Part shown: positions 25,641-34,411 of the stretch, piece by piece
Numbering within the stretch: the first letter of the stretch is position 1
Layout: every line of letters starts with the position of its first letter
NCBI GenBank assembly: GCA_035318985.1
Contig: DATHDP010000096.1
Location: forward strand, 1-64,000
Reading direction: 5' to 3'
Origin: VBAS01 sp035318985
GTDB lineage: Bacteria; Bacteroidota; Bacteroidia; Chitinophagales; Chitinophagaceae
Length of the DNA: 64,000 nucleotides
The notes under the pieces: generated by a model
Told to the model about the DNA's origin: nothing
Database searches by the model: none
Seen by the model: the letters and a program-made list of their open reading frames with translations, nothing else
Made by a program: the position numbers and the translations under genes

Positions 25641-27809
25641 TTATACTTCGTTGATATTAAAAGGTAGTTTTCTTATTCTTTTTCCTGTAAGATCAAAGAT
25701 CGCATTGCATAATGCAGGTGCAAATGGAGGCAACCCTGGTTCACCAACGCCGCCTGGCTTTTCATCATTCTCCATTATATGCACTTCTATTTCAGGAATC
25801 TCATTAATTCGTGGCATTTTATATTGGTGAAAATTTGTCTCTACTGCTTTGCCATCCATGAAATGTATTTCATGAACTGCTGCTGCTCCATAAGCCATTA
25901 CAATACTTCCTTCTACCTGTGCACGAACAATATCAGGATTCACATACCAACCGCAATCCATCACTGCCCACACTTTATCGATCTTTATTTTGCCATCTGC
26001 TTTTTTGGAAACTTTCACTACTTCACCTACAATGCTTTTAAAGCATTCGGTGATCGCTACACCATAACCCTCATATTTTTTCTTAGAAGCCCAGCCACTC
26101 ACATCCCGAAGTTTCTCTGCCAACAAGCGATATCTTTCGTTTGAAAAATGATTCATACGAAACTCCAATGGATCTTTGCCAGCTTTCACGGCCAATTCAT
26201 CCATAAAACTTTCATAGGCAAACGCATTTGTCGATGAATACACGGAGCGCCACCACATCACTGGTATTGGCGATTCCGTAGGCACATCACCAAAACTATA
26301 GTGTGGAATACTTTCGAAATATGTTTCTAAAAAGCCTTCTGTAGTGCTGGTATTAAAAGCAGTCTTGTCAGGATTTGGTGACCATTGGTGATCCATGTTT
26401 TGCGCCGCCATCTTTGCCTGGAAAGAATTTATCCTTTCACCATCTAAACTCCCTTTACATTCATATACAGCACCCGGACGGAATGGTCCCTGTGTCATAT
26501 CATCTTCTCTTGTCCAAACAACCTGTACAGGAGCATTCATTTCTTTTGAAAGCAAAACAGGTTCATAAGTATAATCAGTAAATGCTTTTCTACCAAAGCC
26601 GCCACCCAGGAAAGTCATATTCACTTTTACATTTTCAGGGCTTAGCTTCAGTCTTCCAGAAATATCCCGTTGAACCCAGTCCGGTCCCTGTATAGGTCCC
26701 CATACTTCAACTTTATCTCCTTGTACATGTGCAGTACAAGTTAATGGTTCCATACAGGCATGTGCTTCGTAAGGAGTTTCATAAATGGCTTCAACTTTAT
26801 TTTCTGTTCTTTCAAAAACACCATCTGCATTGCCGCCTGATCGTTGAGACAAAGCATGTTTCTTCAGGTCTTCTTTCATTCGGGCATACAGTTGGTCAGT
26901 ATTTAAACGTTCAATACGCATATCATCCCATTCAACTTTTAATGCTTTCCGCCCTTCCAATGCAGCCCACAGTGAATCCGCGATCACAGCGACACCTTCT
27001 CTTTCAACTGCAAATACAGGGGCTGTTGTTTTCAACACTTTTTTTACACCAGGAACTTTCATGGTTGCGGAATCATCAAAGCTTTTCACTTTTCCTTTAA
27101 AACGAGGATTACGTTCGATAACGGCATACAACATTCCCGGTAGTTTTACATCCAAACCAAATTCTGCTTTACCATTTATTTTATTGGGATTGTCCTGTCT
27201 TGGTAATGGCTTACCTATGATCTTGTAGTCTTCACGTCTTTTAAGTTTTACTTCTTTGGGAGGAGTAAGTTTTGATGCATCTTCAACCAATTCACCATAA
27301 CCAAATTTTTTGCCAGTTGGTTTATGAATAACAAAACCATTCTCAGCATAACAATCATTCTTATTTACATTCCATTTTTTTGCAGCAGCTTCTATCAGCA
27401 TTTCTCTTGCTGTTGCGCCAGTTTGCAATAAAGATTTATAAGAGCCACGAACTGTCGAGCTTCCACCAGTGATCTGGCTACCGAATTTAGATGGATGACC
27501 TGGCGCAAATGCAATATTTACTTCATCCAAAGACACTTCAAGTTCTTCAGCGATCATTTGAGGAACAGCCTGGAAAGAACCTTGTCCCATTTCAGAACGA
27601 TGATTCAATATCGTCACCTTGCCGGTTTTATCGATAGATATCCATGCAGTGAGCTCAATACCCTGCTCGGCTGCTTTTTGTGCAGTAAAAATTTCTGCTG
27701 CTTCATTTGCCAAACCAGGCATTGCATAACCAATGGTTAATGCGGCACCAGTCATACTACCGAGACGAATAAAATTTCTGCGTGATAAATTTTTATCTGT
27801 CGTTTGCAT
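25641..27809 (-). CDS. molybdenum hydroxylase large subunit (isoquinoline/aldehyde oxidoreductase beta-like)
   Basis: Molybdopterin-binding subunit of a xanthine-oxidase-family hydroxylase, 722 aa. A Tat signal begins at LSRRNFIRLGSMTG, so the enzyme is exported folded with its cofactor. The order is N-terminal cofactor-binding half with KRREDYKIIGKPLPRQDNPNKINGKAEFG, then FLGGGFGRKAFTDY (pterin loop). Near the end is the active-site Glu in GGVGEPGLPPFAPALCNAIF, a family hallmark. It hydroxylates an aldehyde or N-heterocycle; the substrate cannot be read. Its partner (2Fe-2S protein) lies 17 bp upstream, forming one operon. The lack of an FAD subunit fits the IorAB type, which passes electrons to periplasmic cytochrome c. 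Confidence 0.93.
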   Translation of the reverse strand: MQTTDKNLSRRNFIRLGSMTGAALTIGYAMPGLANEAAEIFTAQKAAEQGIELTAWISIDKTGKVTILNHRSEMGQGSFQAVPQMIAEELEVSLDEVNIAFAPGHPSKFGSQITGGSSTVRGSYKSLLQTGATAREMLIEAAAKKWNVNKNDCYAENGFVIHKPTGKKFGYGELVEDASKLTPPKEVKLKRREDYKIIGKPLPRQDNPNKINGKAEFGLDVKLPGMLYAVIERNPRFKGKVKSFDDSATMKVPGVKKVLKTTAPVFAVEREGVAVIADSLWAALEGRKALKVEWDDMRIERLNTDQLYARMKEDLKKHALSQRSGGNADGVFERTENKVEAIYETPYEAHACMEPLTCTAHVQGDKVEVWGPIQGPDWVQRDISGRLKLSPENVKVNMTFLGGGFGRKAFTDYTYEPVLLSKEMNAPVQVVWTREDDMTQGPFRPGAVYECKGSLDGERINSFQAKMAAQNMDHQWSPNPDKTAFNTSTTEGFLETYFESIPHYSFGDVPTESPIPVMWWRSVYSSTNAFAYESFMDELAVKAGKDPLEFRMNHFSNERYRLLAEKLRDVSGWASKKKYEGYGVAITECFKSIVGEVVKVSKKADGKIKIDKVWAVMDCGWYVNPDIVRAQVEGSIVMAYGAAAVHEIHFMDGKAVETNFHQYKMPRINEIPEIEVHIMENDEKPGGVGEPGLPPFAPALCNAIFDLTGKRIRKLPFNINEV

Positions 27810-27826
27810 GTCAATTCAGTTTTAAA

Positions 27827-28300
27827 TTAATTAGAAGCTTTTGCCATCATCTGTGCAGCTGTTTTTATCGCCTTGCGAATACGAGGGTATGTTCCGCAAC
27901 GACAAATATTTCCTACCATCGCATTATCAATATCCTGGTCTGTTGGATTTGGAATGCGTTTCAGCAAAGCCGCTGCCGCCATGATCTGCCCGCTCTGACA
28001 ATAACCACATTGAGGAACTTGTTCAGCGATCCATGCTTTTTGAACTGCATGTGTGTTATCATCCGAAAGGCCTTCAATAGTTGTGATCGTTTGTTTTGCA
28101 GCAGATGAAACTGGTAACGTGCATGAGCGAACAGGATTGCCATTTAAATGCACGGTGCATGCGCCGCATTGCGCCATGCCACAACCGTATTTCGTTCCGT
28201 GAAGACCCGCCAGGTCACGAATGACCCATAGCAAAGGCATTTTGGGATCTGCTTCTACTTTATAAGTTTTTCCATTAATGGATAAATTGTAAGATGCCAT
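27827..28300 (-). CDS. [2Fe-2S]-binding small subunit of molybdenum hydroxylase
   Basis: Electron-transfer subunit of 157 aa with two [2Fe-2S] sites. The plant-ferredoxin-like cluster is bound by CGMAQCGACTVHLNG plus a Cys in PVRSCTLPV (residues ~40-65). The second, xanthine-oxidase-type cluster is in QCGYCQSGQIM and NICRCGTYPRIR (~100-140). It has no Tat signal, so it is expected to be carried across the membrane with the large subunit (hitchhiker export). It is first in the operon with that subunit. The length is typical of IorA/CoxS relatives. Confidence 0.93.
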   Translation of the reverse strand: MASYNLSINGKTYKVEADPKMPLLWVIRDLAGLHGTKYGCGMAQCGACTVHLNGNPVRSCTLPVSSAAKQTITTIEGLSDDNTHAVQKAWIAEQVPQCGYCQSGQIMAAAALLKRIPNPTDQDIDNAMVGNICRCGTYPRIRKAIKTAAQMMAKASN

Positions 28301-28410
28301 AACAATTAGTTTGATAAATAGACTATTAAGTTACGAATTACCCGATTTACTCAGTAGGAAATTATTCAAGCCTATTCCCAACAACGATTTCTAATTATTA
28401 AAGATTCTGC

Positions 28411-28557
28411 TAAAGCCCCTTCCCGGAGGGAAGGGGAGAAATAGTTTTATATTTGATATGCTATTCTTACAGTACATTTTTTACAAATGATGAGTTTGAT
28501 TATTATTAAAAGAGAAATTTAAATCTAAGTTCCCCCTTAGGGGGACAGGGGGCTTTA
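28411..28557. repeat. GC-rich repeat pair with terminal inverted repeats, possible MITE-like element
   Basis: Two GC-rich copies face each other: TAAAGCCCC starts at 28411, and its reverse complement GGGGCTTTA ends at 28557. In between is AT-rich DNA. The right copy (28525-28557) is the same element, inverted, as the one at 31904-31936. Its last base is the A of the xdhC-like start codon. This holds most of the 256-bp space between the hydroxylase operon and the divergent maturation genes, so promoters must lie in or around it. Confidence 0.6.
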
Positions 28558-29717
28558 TGAAAGAGATCCGTGATATTATAAAGGCATTTGATGAAGCACA
28601 GAAATTGGGAAAACAAACAGCTTTGGCAACGGTAGTGCATGTCGAAGGTTCATCTTATAGAAGACCCGGAGCCAGGATGTTGATAGAAGATGACGGACAA
28701 TTAACTGGTGCTATTAGCGGCGGTTGTTTGGAAGGAGATGCCTTGCGTAAAGCCTTGCTGGTAATGACGGAAAAGAGATCAAGACTTGTTACTTATGATA
28801 CAATGGACGATGATGATGCAAAATTTGGAGTAGGACTTGGTTGTAATGGCATTATCCAGGTGCTGATAGAGCCTATTGATATTTCAAATCAAGATAATCC
28901 AATTCAATATTTGAAAAAGATAAACGAGAAAAGACAATCAGCAGCATTGGTTACTTTATTTTCTCTGCAGGATAGAAAGGCCCCTCAATATGGAACCTGT
29001 TTGTTATTAAAGGAAAATGGAGATCTTGTCCAACACGTTCCTGTTTTAAAAGATGTTTTATTTGCTGATGCGAATGAAGTATTGATAAATCAAGTCTCTT
29101 CTTTTAAAAATTATACTTCGGATGATCACAATATCACAGCCTTTATTGAAGTAATAAAGCCACCCGTTTCAATTATTATTATTGGCGCAGGAAATGATGT
29201 AATGCCAGTAGTGAATATGGCTGACATTCTTGGTTGGGAAACCACAGTGGTAGAGGGAAGGGCTAATTATGCAAAACAGGAAAGGTTTGTGAGTGCTTGC
29301 CAGGTGCTGGTGGCAAGACCTGAAAATGTGTTGGAACAAATTGTTATTGATGAGCATACTGTTTTCCTGCTAATGACTCACAACTATAATTATGATATGG
29401 CGATGCTGAAACAATTGCTGGGGAAAAATGTAGTATACATAGGAATGTTAGGGCCAAAGAAAAAAAGAGAAAGAATGCTGAATGAATTGGAAGATGAAGG
29501 ACTAAATTTTACCGAACAACAATTATCTGCCCTTCATAGTCCTGTTGGCCTGGATATCGGCGCTGAAACTTCTGAAGAAATTGCTTTATCTATTTTGGCG
29601 GAGGTCAAAGCAATGTTTGCTAATAAAGATGTACAATCATTGCGAAAGATTAAAGAAGTGATACATGCCCGTTCAGCCACTATAATTGAAGAAGTGAAAC
29701 TGACTTCAAAACAATAA
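28557..29717 (+). CDS. XdhC/CoxI-family molybdenum cofactor maturation protein
   Basis: XdhC-family protein of 386 aa that binds the cofactor and helps sulfurate and insert it into xanthine-oxidase-type enzymes. The N-terminal domain has the GSSYRRPGARMLIEDDGQ and GAISGGCLEGDA motifs. The C-terminal Rossmann domain has IIIGAGNDVMPVVNMADILGWE and ends with the PVGLDIGAETSEEIALSILAEV signature. It is divergent from the hydroxylase operon and abuts the MocA-like gene with no gap, so the two are almost certainly co-transcribed. The predicted client is the neighbouring two-subunit enzyme. Confidence 0.93.
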   Translation: MKEIRDIIKAFDEAQKLGKQTALATVVHVEGSSYRRPGARMLIEDDGQLTGAISGGCLEGDALRKALLVMTEKRSRLVTYDTMDDDDAKFGVGLGCNGIIQVLIEPIDISNQDNPIQYLKKINEKRQSAALVTLFSLQDRKAPQYGTCLLLKENGDLVQHVPVLKDVLFADANEVLINQVSSFKNYTSDDHNITAFIEVIKPPVSIIIIGAGNDVMPVVNMADILGWETTVVEGRANYAKQERFVSACQVLVARPENVLEQIVIDEHTVFLLMTHNYNYDMAMLKQLLGKNVVYIGMLGPKKKRERMLNELEDEGLNFTEQQLSALHSPVGLDIGAETSEEIALSILAEVKAMFANKDVQSLRKIKEVIHARSATIIEEVKLTSKQ

Positions 29718-30317
29718 ATGCCATCAGTAAATAATATAGGAATTGTTATTCTCGCCGCAGGGTCATCTACACGATTGGGCAAGCCAAAACAATTATTGCC
29801 ATACGATAATAAAAATTTATTACAGCAAACAGTTGATGCGGCAGTTTATTCTAATGCAAATTCAGTGATCGTTGTATTGGGAGCCAGTGCAGATTTGATC
29901 TCAAAGGAAATTGATAAGATGAATGCTCATATTATAGAAAACAAAGAATGGGAAGAGGGAATGGCATCCTCGATACGAATCGGGTTGAATACTTTACAGA
30001 AAATTTCTCCCTTGGCCGAAGCAGTAATTTTTATGGTTTGCGACCAGCCATATGTTTCTTCGTCTTTATTAAATGATTTGATACATACACAAAAGGAAAC
30101 AGGCAAATCGATTGTTACCTGTAATTATGGAGAAGCAATTGGCCCGCCTGCACTTTTTCATAAATCTTTATTTAATGAATTGATGCAATTAAAAGGTGAT
30201 GCCGGTGCAAGAAAGATCATTCAACAACACAGTGATCAAGTTGCTACTATCTTATTTACGAAAGGGAAATTTGATATTGATACTAATGAAGATTATGAAG
30301 CGTTGAAAAATTCATGA
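29718..30317 (+). CDS. MocA-like molybdenum cofactor cytidylyltransferase
   Basis: Nucleotidyltransferase of 199 aa with an NTP-transfer fold. The nucleotide-binding loop is LAAGSSTRLGKPKQLLPY (~12-29), and the metal site is in MVCDQPYVSSSLL (~105). Relatives attach CMP to molybdopterin to give the cytosine dinucleotide form (MCD) used by xanthine-oxidase-family enzymes. GTP-using MobA differs in the loop (typically LAGGxSxRMG). The ATG follows the xdhC stop directly. With XdhC and the hydroxylase it forms a functional set. No MobA-like gene is seen in this window. Confidence 0.85.
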   Translation: MPSVNNIGIVILAAGSSTRLGKPKQLLPYDNKNLLQQTVDAAVYSNANSVIVVLGASADLISKEIDKMNAHIIENKEWEEGMASSIRIGLNTLQKISPLAEAVIFMVCDQPYVSSSLLNDLIHTQKETGKSIVTCNYGEAIGPPALFHKSLFNELMQLKGDAGARKIIQQHSDQVATILFTKGKFDIDTNEDYEALKNS

Positions 30318-30324
30318 TCATCGA

Positions 30325-30780
30325 TTATTTACCCGCCTGCTGCTTTGCTAGTTCATGATCAAGATTAGTAAAGAATTGTTTAGTTAACATGTCAGTAACA
30401 CCCCCTAAAATTTTTTCACCCATCATTTTCATTAAACCGCTGATCGTTACTTCACCACTAAAAGCAACCTCTGTTTCGTTAACAGATATTGGCATCAATT
30501 CGATCTTCATAACGGAATTGACTGTGCCAATTTTATTATGTTGCTGAGCTTTGAGAGTAAATGATCTTTGATGGCTTATATCCTCCATTTGCATATCACC
30601 GCTAAACTCGCCGCTAACGGGTCCGAACTTTACCTCCAGTGTGGATTTGTAAGTATTCTCCCCTGTTTTTTCCAGTTTTGAAATTCCGGGAACAATTTTT
30701 GGAAGTATTTCTATATCCATTAGCATGTTCCATAAGGTTTCGGGATCTGTTTCTACATTGCGCTTTCCTTTGAGTTCCAT
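30325..30780 (-). CDS. CoxG-like SRPBCC-family protein
   Basis: Cytoplasmic or membrane-associated protein of 151 aa with one START/SRPBCC domain. It opens MELKGKRNVETDPETLWNMLMDIEILPKIVPG, in line with the carbon-monoxide-dehydrogenase subunit G (CoxG) family, and has the GPVSGEFSGDMQMED strand and a C-terminal helix GEKILGGVTDMLTKQFFTNLDHEL. CoxG proteins accompany molybdenum hydroxylases and are thought to help localise or mature them. It is encoded on the opposite strand to its neighbours, between mocA and moaA, with a convergent end at mocA. Confidence 0.85.
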   Translation of the reverse strand: MELKGKRNVETDPETLWNMLMDIEILPKIVPGISKLEKTGENTYKSTLEVKFGPVSGEFSGDMQMEDISHQRSFTLKAQQHNKIGTVNSVMKIELMPISVNETEVAFSGEVTISGLMKMMGEKILGGVTDMLTKQFFTNLDHELAKQQAGK

Positions 30781-30925
30781 ACCTGTTTGTATATTAATTC
30801 ATGCAGTATACTTAAAACTGTTGTAATTCCTGCATAGGCTGAAGGTTTTTACGAATCAAAGACAGAATTAATTAAACATGGCTGCTCAGGAATTGATAAA
30901 TTTGTTATTCGCCTAAACTCAGGAA

Positions 30926-31906
30926 ATGATCGTTGATAAATATAACAGGGTTCATAACTATCTCCGTATTTCACTGACGGATAATTGCAATCTGCGTTGT
31001 TTTTATTGCATGCCGGAAGAGGAGTATGAATTTACACCTGCTTCAAAGCTGATGCAGAAGGAGGAGATCGAGACGTTATCAAAAATTTTTGTGAGTCTTG
31101 GTGTAAGTAAAATTCGATTGACTGGGGGAGAACCGTTGGTAAGGAAAGATGCTGGCGATATAATAAGATCTTTATCAAAGCTACCGGTCAAATTAACGAT
31201 CACTACCAACGGATCAAGACTGCATGAGTTTGTAGATATTCTCGAAGAGTCAGGAGTACATTCTCTGAATATCAGTTTAGATACTTTGCAACCGGAAAAA
31301 TTTAATCTCATAACAAGAAGGAACCAGTTTCAACAGGTGTATGATAATATCCAGCTTTTATTAAAAAGAAATTTTCATATAAAAGTGAATATGGTTGTTA
31401 TGAAAGGTCTTAATGATAGCGAGATCAATGATTTTGTAGAATGGACAAAAGAACAACCCGTGCATGTGCGTTTTATTGAGTTCATGCCTTTTACGGGGAA
31501 CAGGTGGACAAGCAATAAAGTATTTACTATGCAGGAGATGCTGGAAGTGATCCGGGAAAAATATGATGTAATAAGATTGCAAGATGAAAAACATGATACA
31601 TCAAAAGGATATATGGTAACGGGCCACCAGGGAACATTTGCCATAATCAGTACGATGAGTGCCAACTTTTGTGGCGACTGCAACCGGCTGCGATTAACTG
31701 CAGATGGAAAAATGAAAAATTGTTTGTTTGCAGAAAAAGAAACAGATCTGTTATCTGCACTCCGAAGAGGGGAAGATGTTATTCCATTGATCCATCAGAA
31801 CATTCGCAGCAAGGCTAAAGAACTCGGCGGGCAATTCACTGCAGATTTCGAGCATCTTCATCCGGAAGAAATTCATAATCGAAGCATGATAACAATTGGA
31901 GGATAA
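30926..31906 (+). CDS. moaA: GTP 3',8-cyclase MoaA
   Basis: Radical SAM enzyme of 326 aa for the first step of molybdenum cofactor synthesis (GTP to 3',8-cyclo-GTP, used by MoaC). The SAM-cluster motif is CNLRCFYC (~22-29). The C-terminal second [4Fe-4S] cluster is in FCGDCNRLRL plus the Cys of MKNCLF, and the C terminus ends in ITIGG, the conserved double Gly. The SAM-binding TGGEPLV motif is present. A possible -7 TAAATTTG (30897-30904) precedes it, with no good -33. The stop TAA is the first three bases of a GC-rich repeat. It heads the forward-strand cofactor genes. Confidence 0.95.
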   Translation: MIVDKYNRVHNYLRISLTDNCNLRCFYCMPEEEYEFTPASKLMQKEEIETLSKIFVSLGVSKIRLTGGEPLVRKDAGDIIRSLSKLPVKLTITTNGSRLHEFVDILEESGVHSLNISLDTLQPEKFNLITRRNQFQQVYDNIQLLLKRNFHIKVNMVVMKGLNDSEINDFVEWTKEQPVHVRFIEFMPFTGNRWTSNKVFTMQEMLEVIREKYDVIRLQDEKHDTSKGYMVTGHQGTFAIISTMSANFCGDCNRLRLTADGKMKNCLFAEKETDLLSALRRGEDVIPLIHQNIRSKAKELGGQFTADFEHLHPEEIHNRSMITIGG

Positions 31907-31936
31907 ACCCCCTGTCCCCCTAAAGGGGAAACTTAG
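31904..31936 (+). repeat. GC-rich interspersed repeat (CCCCCTGTCCCCCTAAAGGGG type)
   Basis: Same element as 28525-28557 in the other orientation: TAAA-CCCCCTGTCCCCCTAA-GGGGAA-ACTTAG. Its first bases supply the moaA stop codon. It is self-complementary (CCCCTAAAGGGG) and could fold into a terminator-like hairpin. A shorter relative lies inside the moeB-like gene. Confidence 0.7.
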
Positions 31937-31957
31937 ATTGAATCAATTCTTTTAAAA

Positions 31958-33142
31958 ATGATTTCTGTTCAAGAAGCCAAAAAGATAATTTCAAAAAATC
32001 TTTCTTCATTGGAGTCAGTGACTTTGTCATTACAGGATTCAGCTGGTTTGATATTAGCAGAAGATGTTTATGCTTCAATGGATATTCCTGCTTTTCCTCA
32101 ATCATCAATGGATGGCTATGCTTTTTCCTTTGAAGGTTGGAAGAAACACAAGAGATTAAAAATAGCAGGCGAAGTTGCGGCAGGCAGTAATGAAACATTT
32201 ATTCTTACTCCTGCAAATGCGGTTCGCATTTTCACAGGTGCAGCAGTTCCTGCAGGTGCCGATACTGTAATAATGCAGGAAAAGATCCAGGTCGAAAATG
32301 GAGAATTGAAAATTGAAGATGAAACAATTCAGCAAGGAAATAGTGTTAGACTCAGGGGTTCGGAAATAAAAGCTGGCGAATTAGCATTACAAAAAGGGGC
32401 TATCTTATCTCCAGCAGCGATTGGTTTTTTAGCAGGTATTGGTATAACAGAAATAAAAGTTTATCCTAATCCTTCAATAACTATAATTATTACAGGCAAT
32501 GAATTACAAAAACCGGGTGAACCATTACAGCATGGGCAAGTGTACGAGTCAAATTCTTTTGCATTAAAAGCAGTTTTGCAACAATTGCATATCAATGATA
32601 TTAAAATTCTATATGCCATCGATAGGCATGAGGTAGTAACTGGAACTTTAAAAAAAGCATTAGAGCAAGCTGATGTAGTTTTGTTAACTGGTGGTATCAG
32701 CGTTGGTGATTATGATTTTGTATTGCGGTCAGCAACCGAATGTGGTGTTGAAAAATTATTCCATAAAATAAAGCAACGGCCCGGCAAGCCATTATATTTT
32801 GGAAAGAAAGAAAACAAATTGGTTTTTGGATTGCCCGGCAACCCTTCTTCTGTATTAACCTGTTTTTACCAGTATGTAATTCCCGCACTAGAAAAATTAT
32901 CCAAAAGAAAAATGGGGTTGCAAACTTTACAGGTCCCTTTGGAAAGATCTTTTAAAAAAGCTGCTGGGCTGACCCATTTTCTCAAAGGTTTTTATAATGG
33001 TAAAACGGCAGTCCCACTGGATGCCCAGGAATCTTTTCGTCTCAGCTCGTTTGCCAAAGCCAATTGCCTGATCCGGGTTGACGAAGACACAACAACTTTG
33101 AACGAAGGTGAATTGGTTGATGTATATTTATTGCCACAATAA
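31958..33142 (+). CDS. moeA: molybdopterin molybdenumtransferase MoeA
   Basis: MoeA of 394 aa inserts molybdate into adenylated molybdopterin. Signatures: FPQSSMDGYAF (~47-57), GDTVIMQE-type segment in PAGADTVIMQEKI, TGNELQKPGEPLQHGQVYESNS (~180), LTGGISVGDYDFV (~250) and GLPGNPSSVLTCFYQYV (~290). The C-terminal domain IV is present (LERSFKKAAGLTHFLKG...). It is 51 bp after moaA, and the spacer is largely the GC-rich repeat. The TauE-type gene starts 5 bp after its stop. Confidence 0.94.
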   Translation: MISVQEAKKIISKNLSSLESVTLSLQDSAGLILAEDVYASMDIPAFPQSSMDGYAFSFEGWKKHKRLKIAGEVAAGSNETFILTPANAVRIFTGAAVPAGADTVIMQEKIQVENGELKIEDETIQQGNSVRLRGSEIKAGELALQKGAILSPAAIGFLAGIGITEIKVYPNPSITIIITGNELQKPGEPLQHGQVYESNSFALKAVLQQLHINDIKILYAIDRHEVVTGTLKKALEQADVVLLTGGISVGDYDFVLRSATECGVEKLFHKIKQRPGKPLYFGKKENKLVFGLPGNPSSVLTCFYQYVIPALEKLSKRKMGLQTLQVPLERSFKKAAGLTHFLKGFYNGKTAVPLDAQESFRLSSFAKANCLIRVDEDTTTLNEGELVDVYLLPQ

Positions 33143-33147
33143 TTCTG

Positions 33148-33885
33148 GTGGAAAGTCTTATTCTTTTTTATATACTATTATTTCTTGTAGCATTTTTATA
33201 TTCATCCGTTGGGCATGGAGGCGCCAGTGGATACCTGGCCCTGATGGCTCTCTTCAGTATTACACCAGATGTAATGAAACCGACAGCCTTGTTGCTGAAT
33301 CTTTTTGTATCACTGACATCGTTTATTCAATTCTACCGCGGAAAGCATTTTAACTGGAAAATATTTTTCCCATTTGCGATCACATCGGTACCAATGGCTT
33401 TTGTTGGTGGGATGATAAGTGTAGATGATCACGTTTATAAAAAAATACTTGGTATATTATTGATAATACCTATTGTAAGGTTTTTATTTTTTGGAAACAT
33501 CAAGGTGGAAGAAATAAAAAAACCAAACTTCATCTTATCTCTAATTATTGGTGCTGCTATTGGCTTTCTTTCAGGGCTTATCGGGATTGGTGGAGGGATC
33601 ATCTTATCGCCTGTCTTGTTGTTATTAAAGTGGGCAGACATGAAAAAAACTGCTGCTATCAGCGCTATTTTCATTTTTGTCAATTCATTGTCAGGTCTTG
33701 CCGGGCAATTACAAAAAGGAATTAATTTCAGTACTGACATGTACGCATATGTTGCGGTGGCTTTCGTGGGAGGATTATGCGGCGCATATTTTGGCTCATT
33801 AAAACTAAATCAGATTTTTTTAAAATATTTATTGGCGATCGTTTTGATCATCGCGTCGTATAAATTACTATTTACATCAGCTTAA
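33148..33885 (+). CDS. TauE/SafE-family membrane protein
   Basis: Integral membrane protein of 245 aa, with about eight hydrophobic helices and the family's duplicated GxGGG-type segments: SSVGHGGASGYLALMAL near the N terminus and GFLSGLIGIGGGIILSPVLLL in the second half. The family moves sulfite, sulfoacetate and other anions across the inner membrane. It starts with GTG (33148), because no ATG lies near and moeA ends 5 bp upstream. Lying inside the cofactor operon, it may handle sulfur or an oxyanion linked to cofactor synthesis or to the hydroxylase reaction. This is inference only. Confidence 0.87.
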   Translation: MESLILFYILLFLVAFLYSSVGHGGASGYLALMALFSITPDVMKPTALLLNLFVSLTSFIQFYRGKHFNWKIFFPFAITSVPMAFVGGMISVDDHVYKKILGILLIIPIVRFLFFGNIKVEEIKKPNFILSLIIGAAIGFLSGLIGIGGGIILSPVLLLLKWADMKKTAAISAIFIFVNSLSGLAGQLQKGINFSTDMYAYVAVAFVGGLCGAYFGSLKLNQIFLKYLLAIVLIIASYKLLFTSA

Positions 33886-33895
33886 ATTAAACTTT

Positions 33896-34411
33896 ATGAG
33901 ATCGATCCTTTTCCTGGTTTTTGCGTTTACTGTTTTTTCTGCATCGGCGCAGAAGGAAAGTATTCCTACCACTGAAAACTTTTCTATTGAAGGAAAAGTA
34001 AAGAAAGGCCTGACTGTTTCACTAGCTGATCTTTCTTCTTACAAATCTTATTCAGTGGACAGCATTGTGATCACCAATCATCTTGGCGAAAGAAGAAGCA
34101 GTTTAAAAAATGTGAAAGGAGTTCTGTTAAAAGATATTTTGGGTAAAATTGAAATAGATGCAGAAACCCCAAAAGTATTGAGCGAGTATTACTTTGTTTG
34201 TATTGCATCGGATAATTATAAAGTTGTTTTTTCATGGAATGAGATATTCAACAGTGATACGGGTAAATCTGTTTATATTATAATAGCACAAGATGGAAAA
34301 CCAGCAACTGGGTTAGATAATAGGATTGCTCTTGTTTCACCCAAAGATCAGATGACGGGTCGCAGATATGTAAAGGGGTTGCAGAAAATAGTTGTTGAAA
34401 GAGTTAAATGA
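33896..34411 (+). CDS. secreted molybdopterin-binding-fold protein (Oxidored_molyb-like)
   Basis: Exported protein of 171 aa with a signal peptide (LFLVFAFTVFSASAQ) and a domain resembling the small sulfite-oxidase / YedY molybdopterin-binding fold. It has FSIEGKVKKGLTVSLADL, LKNVKGVLLKDILGKI, DNYKVVFSWNEIFN and PKDQMTGRRYVKGLQKIVVER. The Cys that binds molybdenum in YedY/sulfite oxidase is not at the expected place (one Cys, in FVCIASDNYK), so it may bind a cofactor or act as a small accessory protein. It is co-transcribed in the cofactor block, and its stop overlaps the convergent PNPOx gene by 8 bp. Confidence 0.75.
   Translation: MRSILFLVFAFTVFSASAQKESIPTTENFSIEGKVKKGLTVSLADLSSYKSYSVDSIVITNHLGERRSSLKNVKGVLLKDILGKIEIDAETPKVLSEYYFVCIASDNYKVVFSWNEIFNSDTGKSVYIIIAQDGKPATGLDNRIALVSPKDQMTGRRYVKGLQKIVVERVK

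Noticed and set aside
28411..28557. Full insertion sequence
   Set aside because: No transposase frame is present in the 147 bp; at most a non-autonomous element.
30897..30904. moaA promoter from the -7 TAAATTTG
   Set aside because: No -33 TTTG lies at the right distance. Mentioned with moaA but not listed as a promoter.
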